Positions 1-8,350 of a stretch of DNA of 64,000 nt are shown in pieces. Position 1 is the first letter of the stretch; every line of letters starts with the position of its first letter. The stretch spans positions 3,348,001 to 3,412,000 of the forward strand of contig CP016490.1 of assembly GCA_002966495.1 (NCBI GenBank), given 5' to 3'. Origin of the DNA: Halomonas sp. GFAJ-1 (GTDB lineage Bacteria > Pseudomonadota > Gammaproteobacteria > Pseudomonadales > Halomonadaceae). A model generated the notes under the pieces. The model had not been told where the DNA came from. It did no database searches and saw only the letters and a list, made by a program, of their open reading frames with translations. Made by a program: the position numbers and the translations under genes.

Positions 1-448
1 TGCGCCCGTAGCGCACATCCAACCCTTTTCGATAGACATGCTTCATGGTGCCAACATTAGAGCTGCCATAGTCAGCTATCGGCACGCTTTCATTGCCCGA
101 CAGCCGCGAAGGCATACTGCCGGGCCATATCCACTCATTGTCTAGGTGATGATAAGTAAAGGTATGCAGGTCTGATAAGAACGCCAATGCTTCACGTGGC
201 TCTGAGTAAACCGGCGTTATGTACTCAAGCAGTGCTTCTGAGTAGTCGGTAGTGATATGCGGATGCGTTAATTTAGAGCCTAACGCCTGGGGATGCGGCG
301 TTTGGGCAATATGACCATTGGCATCAACCCGCAGCCCTTCTTTTTCCAGCCCGCGACGCAGGCGACCTAACCGCCCTAGCCGAGCGCTAGGCAGCAAGCG
401 CTCAACCTGAGCAGTTAGCGAAGATGGCACAGTGAGAGGTTCAGGCAA
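1..448 (-). CDS. gshA: Glutamate-cysteine ligase, partial (C-terminus beyond left edge)
   Basis: First enzyme of glutathione synthesis: joins L-glutamate and L-cysteine with ATP in the cytoplasm. About 149 N-terminal residues lie in the window and the gene runs off the left edge. The translation carries the family pattern near the N-terminus: GLEKEGLRV, then ALGSKLTHPHITTDYSEALL, EYITPV, a WPGSMPS motif and YGSSNVG, matching the gammaproteobacterial GshA type. I place the start at a TTG because AAGGAG lies eight bases upstream and no in-frame ATG sits nearby. The next gene on this strand upstream is tex, with about 140 bp between them, so gshA probably has its own promoter. Confidence 0.9.
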   Translation of the reverse strand, partial: MPEPLTVPSSLTAQVERLLPSARLGRLGRLRRGLEKEGLRVDANGHIAQTPHPQALGSKLTHPHITTDYSEALLEYITPVYSEPREALAFLSDLHTFTYHHLDNEWIWPGSMPSRLSGNESVPIADYGSSNVGTMKHVYRKGLDVRYGR

Positions 449-550
449 GGTGAACACTCCTTGTCAGTAAGGCCCGCCATAAGCAGGCCTTGGTGAAATC
501 AGCTGGCATTGCCATGGTCGTTTTTCATGCTTTCTAGCGAGAACAGAAAG

Positions 551-571
551 CAGGATATGGCGGCAATCCTG
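551..571 (-). terminator. Weak hairpin after tex
   Basis: Arms CAGGAT (551-556) and ATCCTG (566-571) flank a nine-base loop just past the tex stop codon, followed on the minus strand by a pyrimidine-rich stretch (CTTTCTGTTC) rather than a clean T-run. It may end tex transcription weakly. Confidence 0.3.
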
Positions 572-590
572 TTTTTTTCAAGACACGCGA

Positions 591-2957
591 CTATTTGCCC
601 TGCTTTGCTTTAAGCAGCGCTGCGCCTAATGCTCCCATGGCCGCGGGGGCCTCATTTGGCTTGGGCTGGCTGCCCTGTTGCTGGTTACCCTGTCGACTAC
701 TGCGCGGTGGTTTGCGTGGTTCGTGGTTAACCGTGCCGCTGGCCGTAGCTTGGGCTTGCTGTTCTGGTTCATCGTCCAAGCGCATGGAAAGCCCTACCCG
801 CTTGCGGGAAATATCCACGCTCATTACTTTGACGCTGACAATATCGCCCGCCTTAACCACGCTGCGCGGATCGTCGATAAAGCGGTCAGAAAGCGCTGAA
901 ATGTGTACGAGTCCGTCTTGGTGAACGCCCACATCCACAAAGGCGCCAAAGTGAGTCACGTTGGTCACAGTGCCTTCCAACACCATTCCCAGTTTTAAGT
1001 CTTTCAGAGTTTCAACGCCTTCGCGGAACTCAGCGGCTTTAAACTCAGGGCGCGGGTCGCGCCCCGGCTTATCCAGCTCTTTTAGAATATCGCTCACCGT
1101 GGGCACGCCAAAACGCTCGTCGGCAAAATCAGCGGGCTTAAGCGCTTTTAAGGTAGCGCTGTCACCAATCAAGCCCTTTACATCCCGACGATTCTGCTTG
1201 GCAATGCGCTCCACCAGGGTATAAGCCTCGGGGTGAACAGCGCTGGCATCCAATGGGTTTTCAGCATTGCTGATGCGCAAGAAGCCGGCACACTGCTCAA
1301 AGGTTTTTGGCCCCAGGCGGCTAACCTCTAACAGCTCTTTACGGCTTTTGAACGCGCCTTGGTCATTGCGCTGGGCCACGATATTCTCGGCAATCGCCGC
1401 GCTCAGGCCTGCCACGCGAGAAAGCAGTGCGCTAGACGCAGTGTTGAGATCCACACCAACCGCGTTAACACAGTCTTCTATGACAACTTCCAGGCTACGT
1501 GACAGCTGCACCTGGGAAACATCATGTTGATATTGGCCTACACCAATGGATTTAGGCTCAATTTTAACCAGCTCTGCGAGTGGATCTTGCAAACGGCGGG
1601 CAATAGAGACAGCGCCCCGAACGGTCACATCAAGATCCGGCAACTCACGGGAGGCATATTCAGACGCAGAGTAAACCGAAGCACCCGCTTCAGACACCAT
1701 CACTTTGCTCAAACGATATGCCGGCGCTAATGCTTTCAGTAGCTCACCCGCCAGCTTATCGGTTTCGCGGCTTGCGGTGCCGTTACCCACGGCAATCAAC
1801 TGAACATCGTGCTGCTTAACAAGCTTCGCCAAGACACCCAGCGACTCATCCCAGCGGTTTTGCGGCGCATGGGGATAAATAGTGGCTTGATCAACGAACT
1901 GCCCCGTCGCATCAACCACCGCTACCTTACAACCAGTTCTTAACCCTGGATCAATGGCAAGCGTCACTTTTTGACCTGCTGGCGCTGCCAACAGCAAGTC
2001 TTTTAAGTTAGCTGCAAATACTTCAATCGCTGTTAGCTCAGCCTGTTCCCGCAGACGCCCTAACAGCTCGGTCTCAAGCGCCGTATAGAGCTTCACTCGC
2101 CAGGTCCAGCGCACTACTTCAGCTAACCATTTATCCGCTGGGCGGCTTTGATCACTAATACCAAACTGTTTGGCAATGGCGACCTGGGCAGGGTGTATCG
2201 GGGCTTCCTCTTCGCCGGGAAGACGTATCGACAGGCTGAGCACTCCTTCATTACGCGCTCGGAACATCGCCAAGGCGCGATGAGATGGCGCTTTGGCGAT
2301 TTTTTCATCGTGCTCGAAATAGTCGGCGAACTTGGCACCTTCCTGCTGCTTGCCATCTAACACGCGGGCACTTAGCTCGCCCTCTTGCCAGAGGCGCTCG
2401 CGCAGTTGACCAATCAACTCGGGGTCTTCTGCAAAGCGCTCCATCAAAATCTGTTTAGCACCATCTAACGCGGCTTTAGCATCCTCAATGGCGGGGATAT
2501 CGCCCTCTGCGGGACGCAGATAGTGGGTTGCTTCGCTTTCTGGATTAAGGGATGGGTTAGCAAGTAGCGCATCCGCCAACGGCTCAAGGCCTGCTTCGCG
2601 AGCAATTTGCGCTTTGGTGCGGCGCTTTTTCTTAAACGGTAGGTATAGATCTTCAAGGCGCTGTTTGGTCTCAGCAGCGTCAATGCTGGCTTTTAGCGTG
2701 GCATCAAGCTTGCCCTGCTCATCAATGGCAGAGAGTACCGCCGTGCGGCGCTCTTCAAGCTCGCGCAGATAGCGCAGACGCTCATCGAGTTGGCGAAGCT
2801 GGATATCGTCTAATGCGCCGGTGACTTCTTTACGGTAGCGGGCAATGAAAGGCACGGTAGCGCCGCCATCTAAAAGTGCGACCGTGGCGGATACTTGCTC
2901 GAGACGTACGCTTAGCTCAGTCGCTAGGCGGGAAATAATACGCTGATTGACATCCAT
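591..2957 (-). CDS. tex: Tex-type RNA-binding transcription accessory protein
   Basis: Conserved cytoplasmic nucleic-acid-binding protein of the Tex/YhgF family, implicated in transcription and RNA processing. At 788 aa it has the usual length. The order is a helical Tex N-domain (about 1-190), a YqgF-like RNase H fold (about 330-450, with AIDPGLRTG), helix-hairpin-helix segments (about 490-560, with VGVDLNTAS), and an S1 RNA-binding domain (about 645-715, with GTVTNVTHFGAFVDVG), ending in a low-complexity basic tail. An upstream TTG at 2966 would add three residues, but the ATG at 2957 (MDVNQR) fits the family better; neither has a strong ribosome-binding site. Monocistronic by spacing. Confidence 0.95.
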   Translation of the reverse strand: MDVNQRIISRLATELSVRLEQVSATVALLDGGATVPFIARYRKEVTGALDDIQLRQLDERLRYLRELEERRTAVLSAIDEQGKLDATLKASIDAAETKQRLEDLYLPFKKKRRTKAQIAREAGLEPLADALLANPSLNPESEATHYLRPAEGDIPAIEDAKAALDGAKQILMERFAEDPELIGQLRERLWQEGELSARVLDGKQQEGAKFADYFEHDEKIAKAPSHRALAMFRARNEGVLSLSIRLPGEEEAPIHPAQVAIAKQFGISDQSRPADKWLAEVVRWTWRVKLYTALETELLGRLREQAELTAIEVFAANLKDLLLAAPAGQKVTLAIDPGLRTGCKVAVVDATGQFVDQATIYPHAPQNRWDESLGVLAKLVKQHDVQLIAVGNGTASRETDKLAGELLKALAPAYRLSKVMVSEAGASVYSASEYASRELPDLDVTVRGAVSIARRLQDPLAELVKIEPKSIGVGQYQHDVSQVQLSRSLEVVIEDCVNAVGVDLNTASSALLSRVAGLSAAIAENIVAQRNDQGAFKSRKELLEVSRLGPKTFEQCAGFLRISNAENPLDASAVHPEAYTLVERIAKQNRRDVKGLIGDSATLKALKPADFADERFGVPTVSDILKELDKPGRDPRPEFKAAEFREGVETLKDLKLGMVLEGTVTNVTHFGAFVDVGVHQDGLVHISALSDRFIDDPRSVVKAGDIVSVKVMSVDISRKRVGLSMRLDDEPEQQAQATASGTVNHEPRKPPRSSRQGNQQQGSQPKPNEAPAAMGALGAALLKAKQGK

Positions 2958-3069
2958 AAATTGCAACTAACTCATGCAGCATTTTTAAGTGCCAACAAGG
3001 TATCACAAACCCACAGCGGCGGCATGGGTTGGCCACGAGTGACGCTACTTTAAAGCAAGCAACAAGCCT

Positions 3070-3567
3070 TTAAGTAGGCACAAAACGCAGGGCTACGCCG
3101 TTGTTACACCAGCGTAGGCCTGTAGGCTCTGGCCCGTCGTTAAACACGTGCCCCTGATGACCTTCGCAGCGGGCGCAGTGATATTCGGTTCTGGGCCATA
3201 TCATCTTGAAATCTAATTTAGAGAGAAGATGACCTTCTATATGGGTGTAAAAGCTTGGCCAACCCGTGCCTGAATCATATTTCATGGCACTGGTAAAAAG
3301 CAGCAAATCACACCCAGCGCAGCGGTACTCCCCATCCCTCACTTCGCTATCTAATGGACTAGAGAAAGAGGGCTCAGTGCCCTCTTTACGAAGCACATAA
3401 AAGGCATCGTCGGAAAGACGCTCTCGCCACGCCTCTTCACTCAGTGTCAGTTTTTCAATACCGGGGGCTGCCTCAAGATTCAAACGTGGAAAACCATACG
3501 ATACACCTGGAAGTGCACCCGCTAATCCGGTTAGGCCAGCCAAACCTAAAAATTGACGCCGTTTCAT
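3070..3567 (-). CDS. msrB: Methionine-R-sulfoxide reductase B with Tat signal
   Basis: Reduces methionine-R-sulfoxide in proteins. The core has the two zinc CxxC pairs (CAGC, CARC), the substrate motif GTGWPSF and the catalytic cysteine in RWCNNGVALRF. Unlike the cytoplasmic E. coli MsrB, it begins with MKRRQFLGLAGLTGLAG, a twin-arginine signal, so it is predicted to fold in the cytoplasm and act in the periplasm. The start at 3567 is supported by GGGAG eight bases upstream; the open frame continues upstream to 3609 but that part lacks a ribosome-binding site and would bury the signal. Exported MsrB forms are known, so this is unusual rather than novel. Confidence 0.93.
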   Translation of the reverse strand: MKRRQFLGLAGLTGLAGALPGVSYGFPRLNLEAAPGIEKLTLSEEAWRERLSDDAFYVLRKEGTEPSFSSPLDSEVRDGEYRCAGCDLLLFTSAMKYDSGTGWPSFYTHIEGHLLSKLDFKMIWPRTEYHCARCEGHQGHVFNDGPEPTGLRWCNNGVALRFVPT

Positions 3568-3607
3568 AAGCGCAGCTCCCATCGAAGACATGAAATGAAT
3601 AGACCAC

Positions 3608-3640
3608 AAAAAAGGGGCAGTGCCTCAGCACTGCCCCTTC
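3608..3640 (-). terminator. Rho-independent terminator of pckA
   Basis: A 10-bp perfect stem, GGGGCAGTGC (3614-3623) with GCACTGCCCC (3628-3637), and loop CTCA. Read on the minus strand it is followed by six T residues. It lies about 55 bp past the pckA stop and just before msrB. Confidence 0.9.
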
Positions 3641-3692
3641 TACGACCGCTTAGTTATCCAAACGTTCGACAAGCCAAATATTTATGCAAACC

Positions 3693-5249
3693 TTAGGTCA
3701 GCTGCGGGCCAGCTTTCAGAATCGCATCGTTAACGCCCTCAAATTTCTTGAAGTTATCGACGAATTTGGTTGCCAAATCGCGCAGGTGGCGATCATACGC
3801 ATCACGGTCGGCCCAAGTTTCACGAGGGTCGAGCAGACTAGAGTCTACGCCCGGCACGGCAACCGGTACCTGCAGGTTCAAACCATCAATGTGTTTGGTT
3901 TCCACATCGCGCAGGATACCCGACTGAATCGCGCTGATAATCGCGCGGGTAGTCGGAATCGAGAAGCGTGAGCCGCCCTCTCCGTAAGCACCGCCAGTCC
4001 AGCCGGTATTAACCAAATAGACCTGAGCATCTTTCTTTTCAACGCGCTTGATCAAAAGATCAGCGTATTCACGCGCAGGACGTGGGAAGAAAGGCGCACC
4101 AAAGCAGGTCGAGAATGTGGCAGCTAAGCCCTCAGAAGAGCCCATTTCAGTAGAACCGACCTTCGCGGTATAGCCCGAAAGGAAGTGGTACGCGGCCGCT
4201 TCTTTGGAAAGAATCGATACCGGTGGCAGCACGCCCGACATATCGCACGTTAGGAAGACAATTGCGTTCGGCTCGCCGGCCAGGTTTTCCGGTACGCGTT
4301 TTTCAACGTGCTCCAGCGGGTAGGCGGCACGGGAGTTCTGGGTCAGGCTGTCGTCAGCGTAAGCCGGCTCACGGCGGTCGTTGAGTACAACGTTTTCCAG
4401 TACGGTGCCGAACTTAATAGCATTCCAAATAACCGGCTCGTTCTTCTCGGAAAGGTCGATACACTTAGCGTAGCAACCGCCTTCCATATTAAAGACGATA
4501 CCGTCGCCCCAAGCGTGCTCGTCGTCACCAATCAAGTAGCGAGCCTGGTCGGCAGAAAGCGTCGTTTTGCCCGTACCAGAAAGGCCGAAGAACAGGCAGG
4601 TTTCGCCATCTTCCCCAACGTTGGCAGAGCAGTGCATCGGCAGCACGTCAGCAGCAGGCAGCAGGAAGTTCTGCACCGAGAACATGGCTTTTTTCATTTC
4701 GCCGGCGTAACGCATACCGGCAATTAGCACTTTGCGCTCGGCAAAATTGATAATTACGCAGCCGTCTGAGTTAGTACCATCACGGCTAGGGTCACACTCA
4801 AAACCGGCTGCGTTAAGAATTGTCCACTCATCTTTGGCCGCTTGGTTGTAGGCCTGAGGACGCACAAACATGGTGCGACCAAACAGGTTTTGCCAAGCGG
4901 TCTCAGTGGAAACACGCACTGGCAGATAGTGAGTCGAGTCACTACCTACGTGTAGTTCAGCAACGAAATGCTCACGGCTACCCAGGTAGTCTTCTACGCG
5001 TGCCCACAGCGTTGAGAATTTTTCAGCGTCGAACGGACGGTTAACGCTACCCCAGTCAATGCTGTCGCGGGTAGAAGGTTCATCGACGATAAAGCGGTCT
5101 TTCGGTGAACGCCCTGTGCGTAGGCCGGTGTTAACCACCAGGGCACCGTTAGCCGACAGGCGGCCTTCACCACGGGCCACGGCGCGCTCGATCAGTTCGG
5201 CGCTGCTGAGATTGACGTGGGCTTGGGGAGCGGCTTGAGTCGTGGTCAT
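3693..5249 (-). CDS. pckA: Phosphoenolpyruvate carboxykinase (ATP)
   Basis: Converts oxaloacetate plus ATP to phosphoenolpyruvate and CO2, the entry step of gluconeogenesis; cytoplasmic. Length 518 aa is normal for ATP-dependent PEPCK. Visible motifs are the P-loop GLSGTGKTTL (about 223-232), the kinase-2 segment FNMEGGCYAK (about 253) and LSGYTAKVGSTE. The start at 5249 has AGGA seven bases upstream. It follows hslO on the same strand, as in E. coli, but with 312 bp between and a terminator in the gap, so it is likely transcribed on its own. Confidence 0.97.
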   Translation of the reverse strand: MTTTQAAPQAHVNLSSAELIERAVARGEGRLSANGALVVNTGLRTGRSPKDRFIVDEPSTRDSIDWGSVNRPFDAEKFSTLWARVEDYLGSREHFVAELHVGSDSTHYLPVRVSTETAWQNLFGRTMFVRPQAYNQAAKDEWTILNAAGFECDPSRDGTNSDGCVIINFAERKVLIAGMRYAGEMKKAMFSVQNFLLPAADVLPMHCSANVGEDGETCLFFGLSGTGKTTLSADQARYLIGDDEHAWGDGIVFNMEGGCYAKCIDLSEKNEPVIWNAIKFGTVLENVVLNDRREPAYADDSLTQNSRAAYPLEHVEKRVPENLAGEPNAIVFLTCDMSGVLPPVSILSKEAAAYHFLSGYTAKVGSTEMGSSEGLAATFSTCFGAPFFPRPAREYADLLIKRVEKKDAQVYLVNTGWTGGAYGEGGSRFSIPTTRAIISAIQSGILRDVETKHIDGLNLQVPVAVPGVDSSLLDPRETWADRDAYDRHLRDLATKFVDNFKKFEGVNDAILKAGPQLT

Positions 5250-5359
5250 GTCGATTCCTGGGCCTTAAGGCCGTTTCTCTCGTTTACCGGGCGTCACCGA
5301 CGCCTTAAATGGTCAGCCCAGCCACGATAAAGGGGGCTGGACGCGCTTAAGTCCGGCGC

Positions 5360-5369
5360 ATTATGACAA
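5360..5369 (-). promoter_or_regulatory. Possible extended -10 promoter of pckA
   Basis: On the minus strand the sequence TTGTCATAAT gives a TGn-type extended -10 (CATAAT at 5365-5360) about 110 bp upstream of the pckA start. No good -35 precedes it because the hslO terminator occupies that position. Downstream, the leader carries an inverted repeat GGCGTC-ACC-GACGCC near 5290-5304. Confidence 0.3.
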
Positions 5370-5370
5370 A

Positions 5371-5394
5371 AAGAAAGCCCCCGGGAAACGGGGG
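5371..5394 (-). terminator. Terminator after hslO
   Basis: Stem CCCCCG (5378-5383) with CGGGGG (5389-5394), loop GGAAA; on the minus strand it runs into CTTTCTTTTTG. It lies about 170 bp past the hslO stop, upstream of pckA. Confidence 0.65.
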
Positions 5395-5401
5395 TTTTGA
5401 G

Positions 5402-5432
5402 CAAATGTCTTGTAGTTAAACTACTACATTTG
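5402..5432. repeat. Imperfect inverted repeat between hslO and pckA
   Basis: Outer arms CAAATGT and ACATTTG enclose a second inverted pair (GTAG..CTAC). Position in the hslO-pckA gap makes an operator or RNA hairpin possible. Function unknown. Confidence 0.35.
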
Positions 5433-5561
5433 TGTACTATTTTGTGCTGCACCGCAATATTTATTCAAACAACCGTTTAGCAGGCTTGCTATATCCATTG
5501 CTGTGCCTAGCATGGCAGTTAAACATCTTTTGCACACCTATCTACCAGGGCGACTACATAA

Positions 5562-6437
5562 CTAGTGAATCACCGGAGGGGACGCACCTGGGTCATCTAA
5601 CAAAATTTCAATATCCGCTGCCGTGTAGTGATATTTCGTATGGCAAAAGTGGCATTGGGTATCAATGACGCCCTGCTCGCGCAAAATATCAAGCAACTCT
5701 TCTTGTCCTAAGGTGTAAAGCGCGTGGCTCATCCGCTCTCGAGAGCAGGTGCACCCAAAGCGTAGCGCTTTAGGCTCGAAGACCCGTGCGGTCTCTTCAT
5801 GATATAGCCGATAAAGCACTTCACGCTGCTCAAGGCCAAGCAGCTCATCGGACTTAATCGTGTCAGCCAACACAACACTGCGCTCCCAAGCATCCACGTC
5901 CTGATTCTGCGAAGCATCGGGCAAGCGCTGCAGTAACAGCCCCCCAGCCCGCTTGCCGTCCGCCGCAAGCCATAACCGCGTCGGCAGCTGCTCCGACTGA
6001 CCAAAGTAAGCCTCAAGACAGCCGCCCAGAGTACTGTGGTCTAACGCGACAATGCCCTGGTAGCGATGCCCTTCTCGTGGGTCGAGGGTAATCACAATTT
6101 GGCCTTCACCCACCAGCTCACGGAAGCTTGCGTACTCACTCGGCAGCGCTGCATCTTCTCCAATACGAGCAATGGCGCGCAGTTCACCACCAGGGTTAGA
6201 CTCTGCCATTAACAGTGCCAACGCCCCTTGTCCGCGGACTTCAATGCTTAGCGTGCCATCTAGTTTAATGGTATCGGTTAACAGCGCCACGGCAGCCAAC
6301 AGCTCGCCAAGTAGCTCATTAACAGCGGCAGGGTAAGCGTGGCGGTCAAGCACCTCTTGATAGGCTTCGGCAAGCGTAACAATTTCGCCGCGCACGTTGG
6401 TTTGGTCAAACAGGAAACGCTGGATTTGATCAGACAT
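5562..6437 (-). CDS. hslO: Redox-regulated chaperone Hsp33
   Basis: Cytoplasmic holdase chaperone activated when oxidants release its zinc and form disulfides. Length 291 aa is standard. The four zinc cysteines are present near the C-terminus as CTC (about 229-231) and CHFC (about 262-265). The N-terminal domain contains the family pattern GQGALALLMAE. It starts with MSDQIQRF and lies 66 bp downstream of hslR on the same strand, the same order as in E. coli (yrfG-hslR-hslO), so the three are probably one transcript. Confidence 0.96.
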   Translation of the reverse strand: MSDQIQRFLFDQTNVRGEIVTLAEAYQEVLDRHAYPAAVNELLGELLAAVALLTDTIKLDGTLSIEVRGQGALALLMAESNPGGELRAIARIGEDAALPSEYASFRELVGEGQIVITLDPREGHRYQGIVALDHSTLGGCLEAYFGQSEQLPTRLWLAADGKRAGGLLLQRLPDASQNQDVDAWERSVVLADTIKSDELLGLEQREVLYRLYHEETARVFEPKALRFGCTCSRERMSHALYTLGQEELLDILREQGVIDTQCHFCHTKYHYTAADIEILLDDPGASPPVIH

Positions 6438-6503
6438 AAAAAACCGTATGAAAGGGAAAAAGAATAAAAGTGCCTGAGGAAATCAGCGTATTGGCTGAAC
6501 CTC

Positions 6504-6893
6504 TCAGTCACTCCCGTGACGCTGAAAGCGTTGAATATCACGACGCTGCTTTTTATCAGGGCGCTTAAGAGGGTGCTGCATAGCTTCGTTGGTTAGGCGT
6601 CGCGCTTCGGCTTCTTTAGCCCGGCGCTGAGAACTCTCTTCGGTTTCTGCATAGAGCTTGCGCGCCTCGGGGGCACCACGACGCTGGTCGGACAGCGAAG
6701 TCACTTCCACCTCATAGATATCCCACCCTTGCGGCACGCGTATTAAAGCACCTAGTTCTACGGCTTTACTGGTTTTCACCCGTGCGCCGTCATAATGCAC
6801 CTTACCGCCTTCAATCGCTTTTTTAGCCAAGGCGCGGGTTTTAAAAAAACGGGCGGCCCACAGCCACTTATCCAAGCGAACGCTATCACTCAT
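6504..6893 (-). CDS. hslR: Hsp15, ribosome-associated heat shock protein
   Basis: Small S4-domain RNA-binding protein; its E. coli counterpart rescues stalled 50S subunits that carry nascent chains. The S4 fold is clear at residues about 5-55 (VRLDKWLWAARFFKTRALA, then GGKVHYDGARVK). The C-terminal tail is strongly basic and charged, as in the family, and the 129-aa length is normal. It sits between the HAD nucleotidase gene and hslO with short gaps, an arrangement conserved in gammaproteobacteria. Confidence 0.94.
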   Translation of the reverse strand: MSDSVRLDKWLWAARFFKTRALAKKAIEGGKVHYDGARVKTSKAVELGALIRVPQGWDIYEVEVTSLSDQRRGAPEARKLYAETEESSQRRAKEAEARRLTNEAMQHPLKRPDKKQRRDIQRFQRHGSD

Positions 6894-6919
6894 TAACGCT
6901 CTCCAAAGGTTTATGAACC

Positions 6920-7582
6920 CTACCCCGGCAAATTATTTGGCAGTAGCTGGGCAAACCGGTCTAGGGCGATAAATTCCTGTAGTTCTTTTTCAGGCCGCCG
7001 GCTATCGGGCTGCTTGATACCTAACAGGTGCTTAATACCAAACTCGCGGGCACTTTCCAGTACGCTCGCATTGTCATCGATAAACAGTGTACGCGACGGG
7101 TTAAAAGGCTCCCGCTCTTGAAGGGCAAACCAAAAGGCCTGCTCTTCTTTGGCAGCCCCAACATCTTCTGAGGAGATGATGGCATCTAAGTAGTTTTCCA
7201 ACCCTGTGAGCGGTAACTTTAAGGCTAAGCTAGCACGGTCAGCGTTGGTGGCAAGCACCACGCGTGGATGGGCGTTCTTTAGCCATTTTAGAAAGTCTAA
7301 CGCGTCACTGCGCAGGCCAATCAAATGCTGCACTTCCTGCTTTAACGCTACAATATCTACCCCTAGTTCACGACTCCAATACGCTAGGCTGTACCAATTG
7401 AGCGTGCCCTGCTCACCAATAATGCGTGCCCGCAGCTCTTCTTGGCTGGCGATATCAAGCTGGTGAAGCTCCACATAGCGCCGGGGCAAATGCTCCAGCC
7501 AAAAATGGCTGTCGAAATGCAGATCCAGCAGGGTGCCGTCCATATCGAGTAGGACGGTATCGATCCCGCGCCAATCAATCAT
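6920..7582 (-). CDS. yrfG: HAD-family nucleotidase (YrfG-like, GMP/IMP)
   Basis: Haloacid-dehalogenase phosphatase; the syntenic E. coli YrfG dephosphorylates GMP and IMP. HAD motif I is at the N-terminus (LLDMDGTLLDLHFD), motif II is VLATNA, and motif IV is FIDDNASVL. Substrate is inferred from family and gene order only. The start at 7582 (MIDWRG) has GGAG six bases upstream; the longer open frame to 7651 would run into the nudE start region and is rejected. It is divergent from nudE, with 70 bp between, so that gap must hold both promoters. Confidence 0.88.
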   Translation of the reverse strand: MIDWRGIDTVLLDMDGTLLDLHFDSHFWLEHLPRRYVELHQLDIASQEELRARIIGEQGTLNWYSLAYWSRELGVDIVALKQEVQHLIGLRSDALDFLKWLKNAHPRVVLATNADRASLALKLPLTGLENYLDAIISSEDVGAAKEEQAFWFALQEREPFNPSRTLFIDDNASVLESAREFGIKHLLGIKQPDSRRPEKELQEFIALDRFAQLLPNNLPG

Positions 7583-7652
7583 TGCCGCTCCAGTCTTAAA
7601 GAGTAAGCGTGCTATTGTAGCGTAACCCGTTTTTTGCAGCCACGGAGGCACG

Positions 7653-8267
7653 ATGTCTAATAGCGATCAATCGTCAGGCGAGACCCTAACCGGCTACCCG
7701 CGCAAGCCACAGATTTTGGCCCGCCAGAGCGTGGCAAGAAGCCGTTTATTTCATATTGAATCTCTAGACTTACGCTTCTCAAATGGTGAAGAGCGCCAGT
7801 TTGAACGCTTGACCGGCGCTGACCGTGGCGCTGTTATGATTATTGCCATGCCCGACCCAGAGCACGTGCTGCTTATTCGTGAATACGCCGCCGGGTTTGA
7901 AGATTATGTACTAACGCTACCTAAAGGATTGGTAGACCCTGGCGAAGATATCGTCACCGCGGCCAACCGCGAACTTATGGAGGAGTGCGGATTCGGTGCC
8001 CACTGCATTGAACCGTTGGTAGAGCTTTCCTTAGCGCCTAATTATATGCGTCACCGCATGCAGGTACTGCTCGCCACTGACTTATACCCTAAACGACTAC
8101 CGGGGGATGAACCCGAGCCACTAATTGTCGAAACCCACGCCCTTGAAGAGTTACCCGCGCTGCTGCTCCGGGAGGATTTCCACGAGGCCCGTGCCATCGC
8201 TGCACTGTACATCGCTAGAGACAAACTGCGCGAAGAGAAGCGTGACAGCGCGATGGATTTACTCTGA
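7653..8267 (+). CDS. nudE: ADP-sugar/ADP-compound Nudix hydrolase
   Basis: Hydrolyses ADP-ribose, NADH and related ADP compounds to AMP plus a phosphorylated partner. The Nudix box is complete: GLVDPGE, seven residues, then RELMEECGFG (about residues 90-112). Length 204 aa is near the E. coli NudE size, and the neighbouring yrfG-hslR-hslO block matches the E. coli locus (igaA is absent here). GGAGG stands directly upstream of the ATG. Confidence 0.92.
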   Translation: MSNSDQSSGETLTGYPRKPQILARQSVARSRLFHIESLDLRFSNGEERQFERLTGADRGAVMIIAMPDPEHVLLIREYAAGFEDYVLTLPKGLVDPGEDIVTAANRELMEECGFGAHCIEPLVELSLAPNYMRHRMQVLLATDLYPKRLPGDEPEPLIVETHALEELPALLLREDFHEARAIAALYIARDKLREEKRDSAMDLL

Positions 8268-8316
8268 GGCGGAAAGGGATTAAAACAAGGGCGCCATCGG
8301 CCACCCTGAGCTTTTC

Positions 8317-8350
8317 ACAAACGCTTTTTTTACAAACGTTTTTTTACAAA
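8317..8350. repeat. Short tandem repeat at a gene end (about 15-bp units)
   Basis: Two head-to-tail units, ACAAACGCTTTTTTT (8317-8331) and ACAAACGTTTTTTT (8332-8345), then a partial ACAAA. The array covers the stop codon of the oxidoreductase gene (8344-8346). The T-runs could also weaken transcription leaving nudE on the plus strand, but no stem precedes them. Confidence 0.6.

Noticed and set aside
5432..5668. Plus-strand frame of 78 aa between hslO and pckA
   Set aside because: It overlaps the 3' end of hslO, has no ribosome-binding site, and no recognisable protein pattern.
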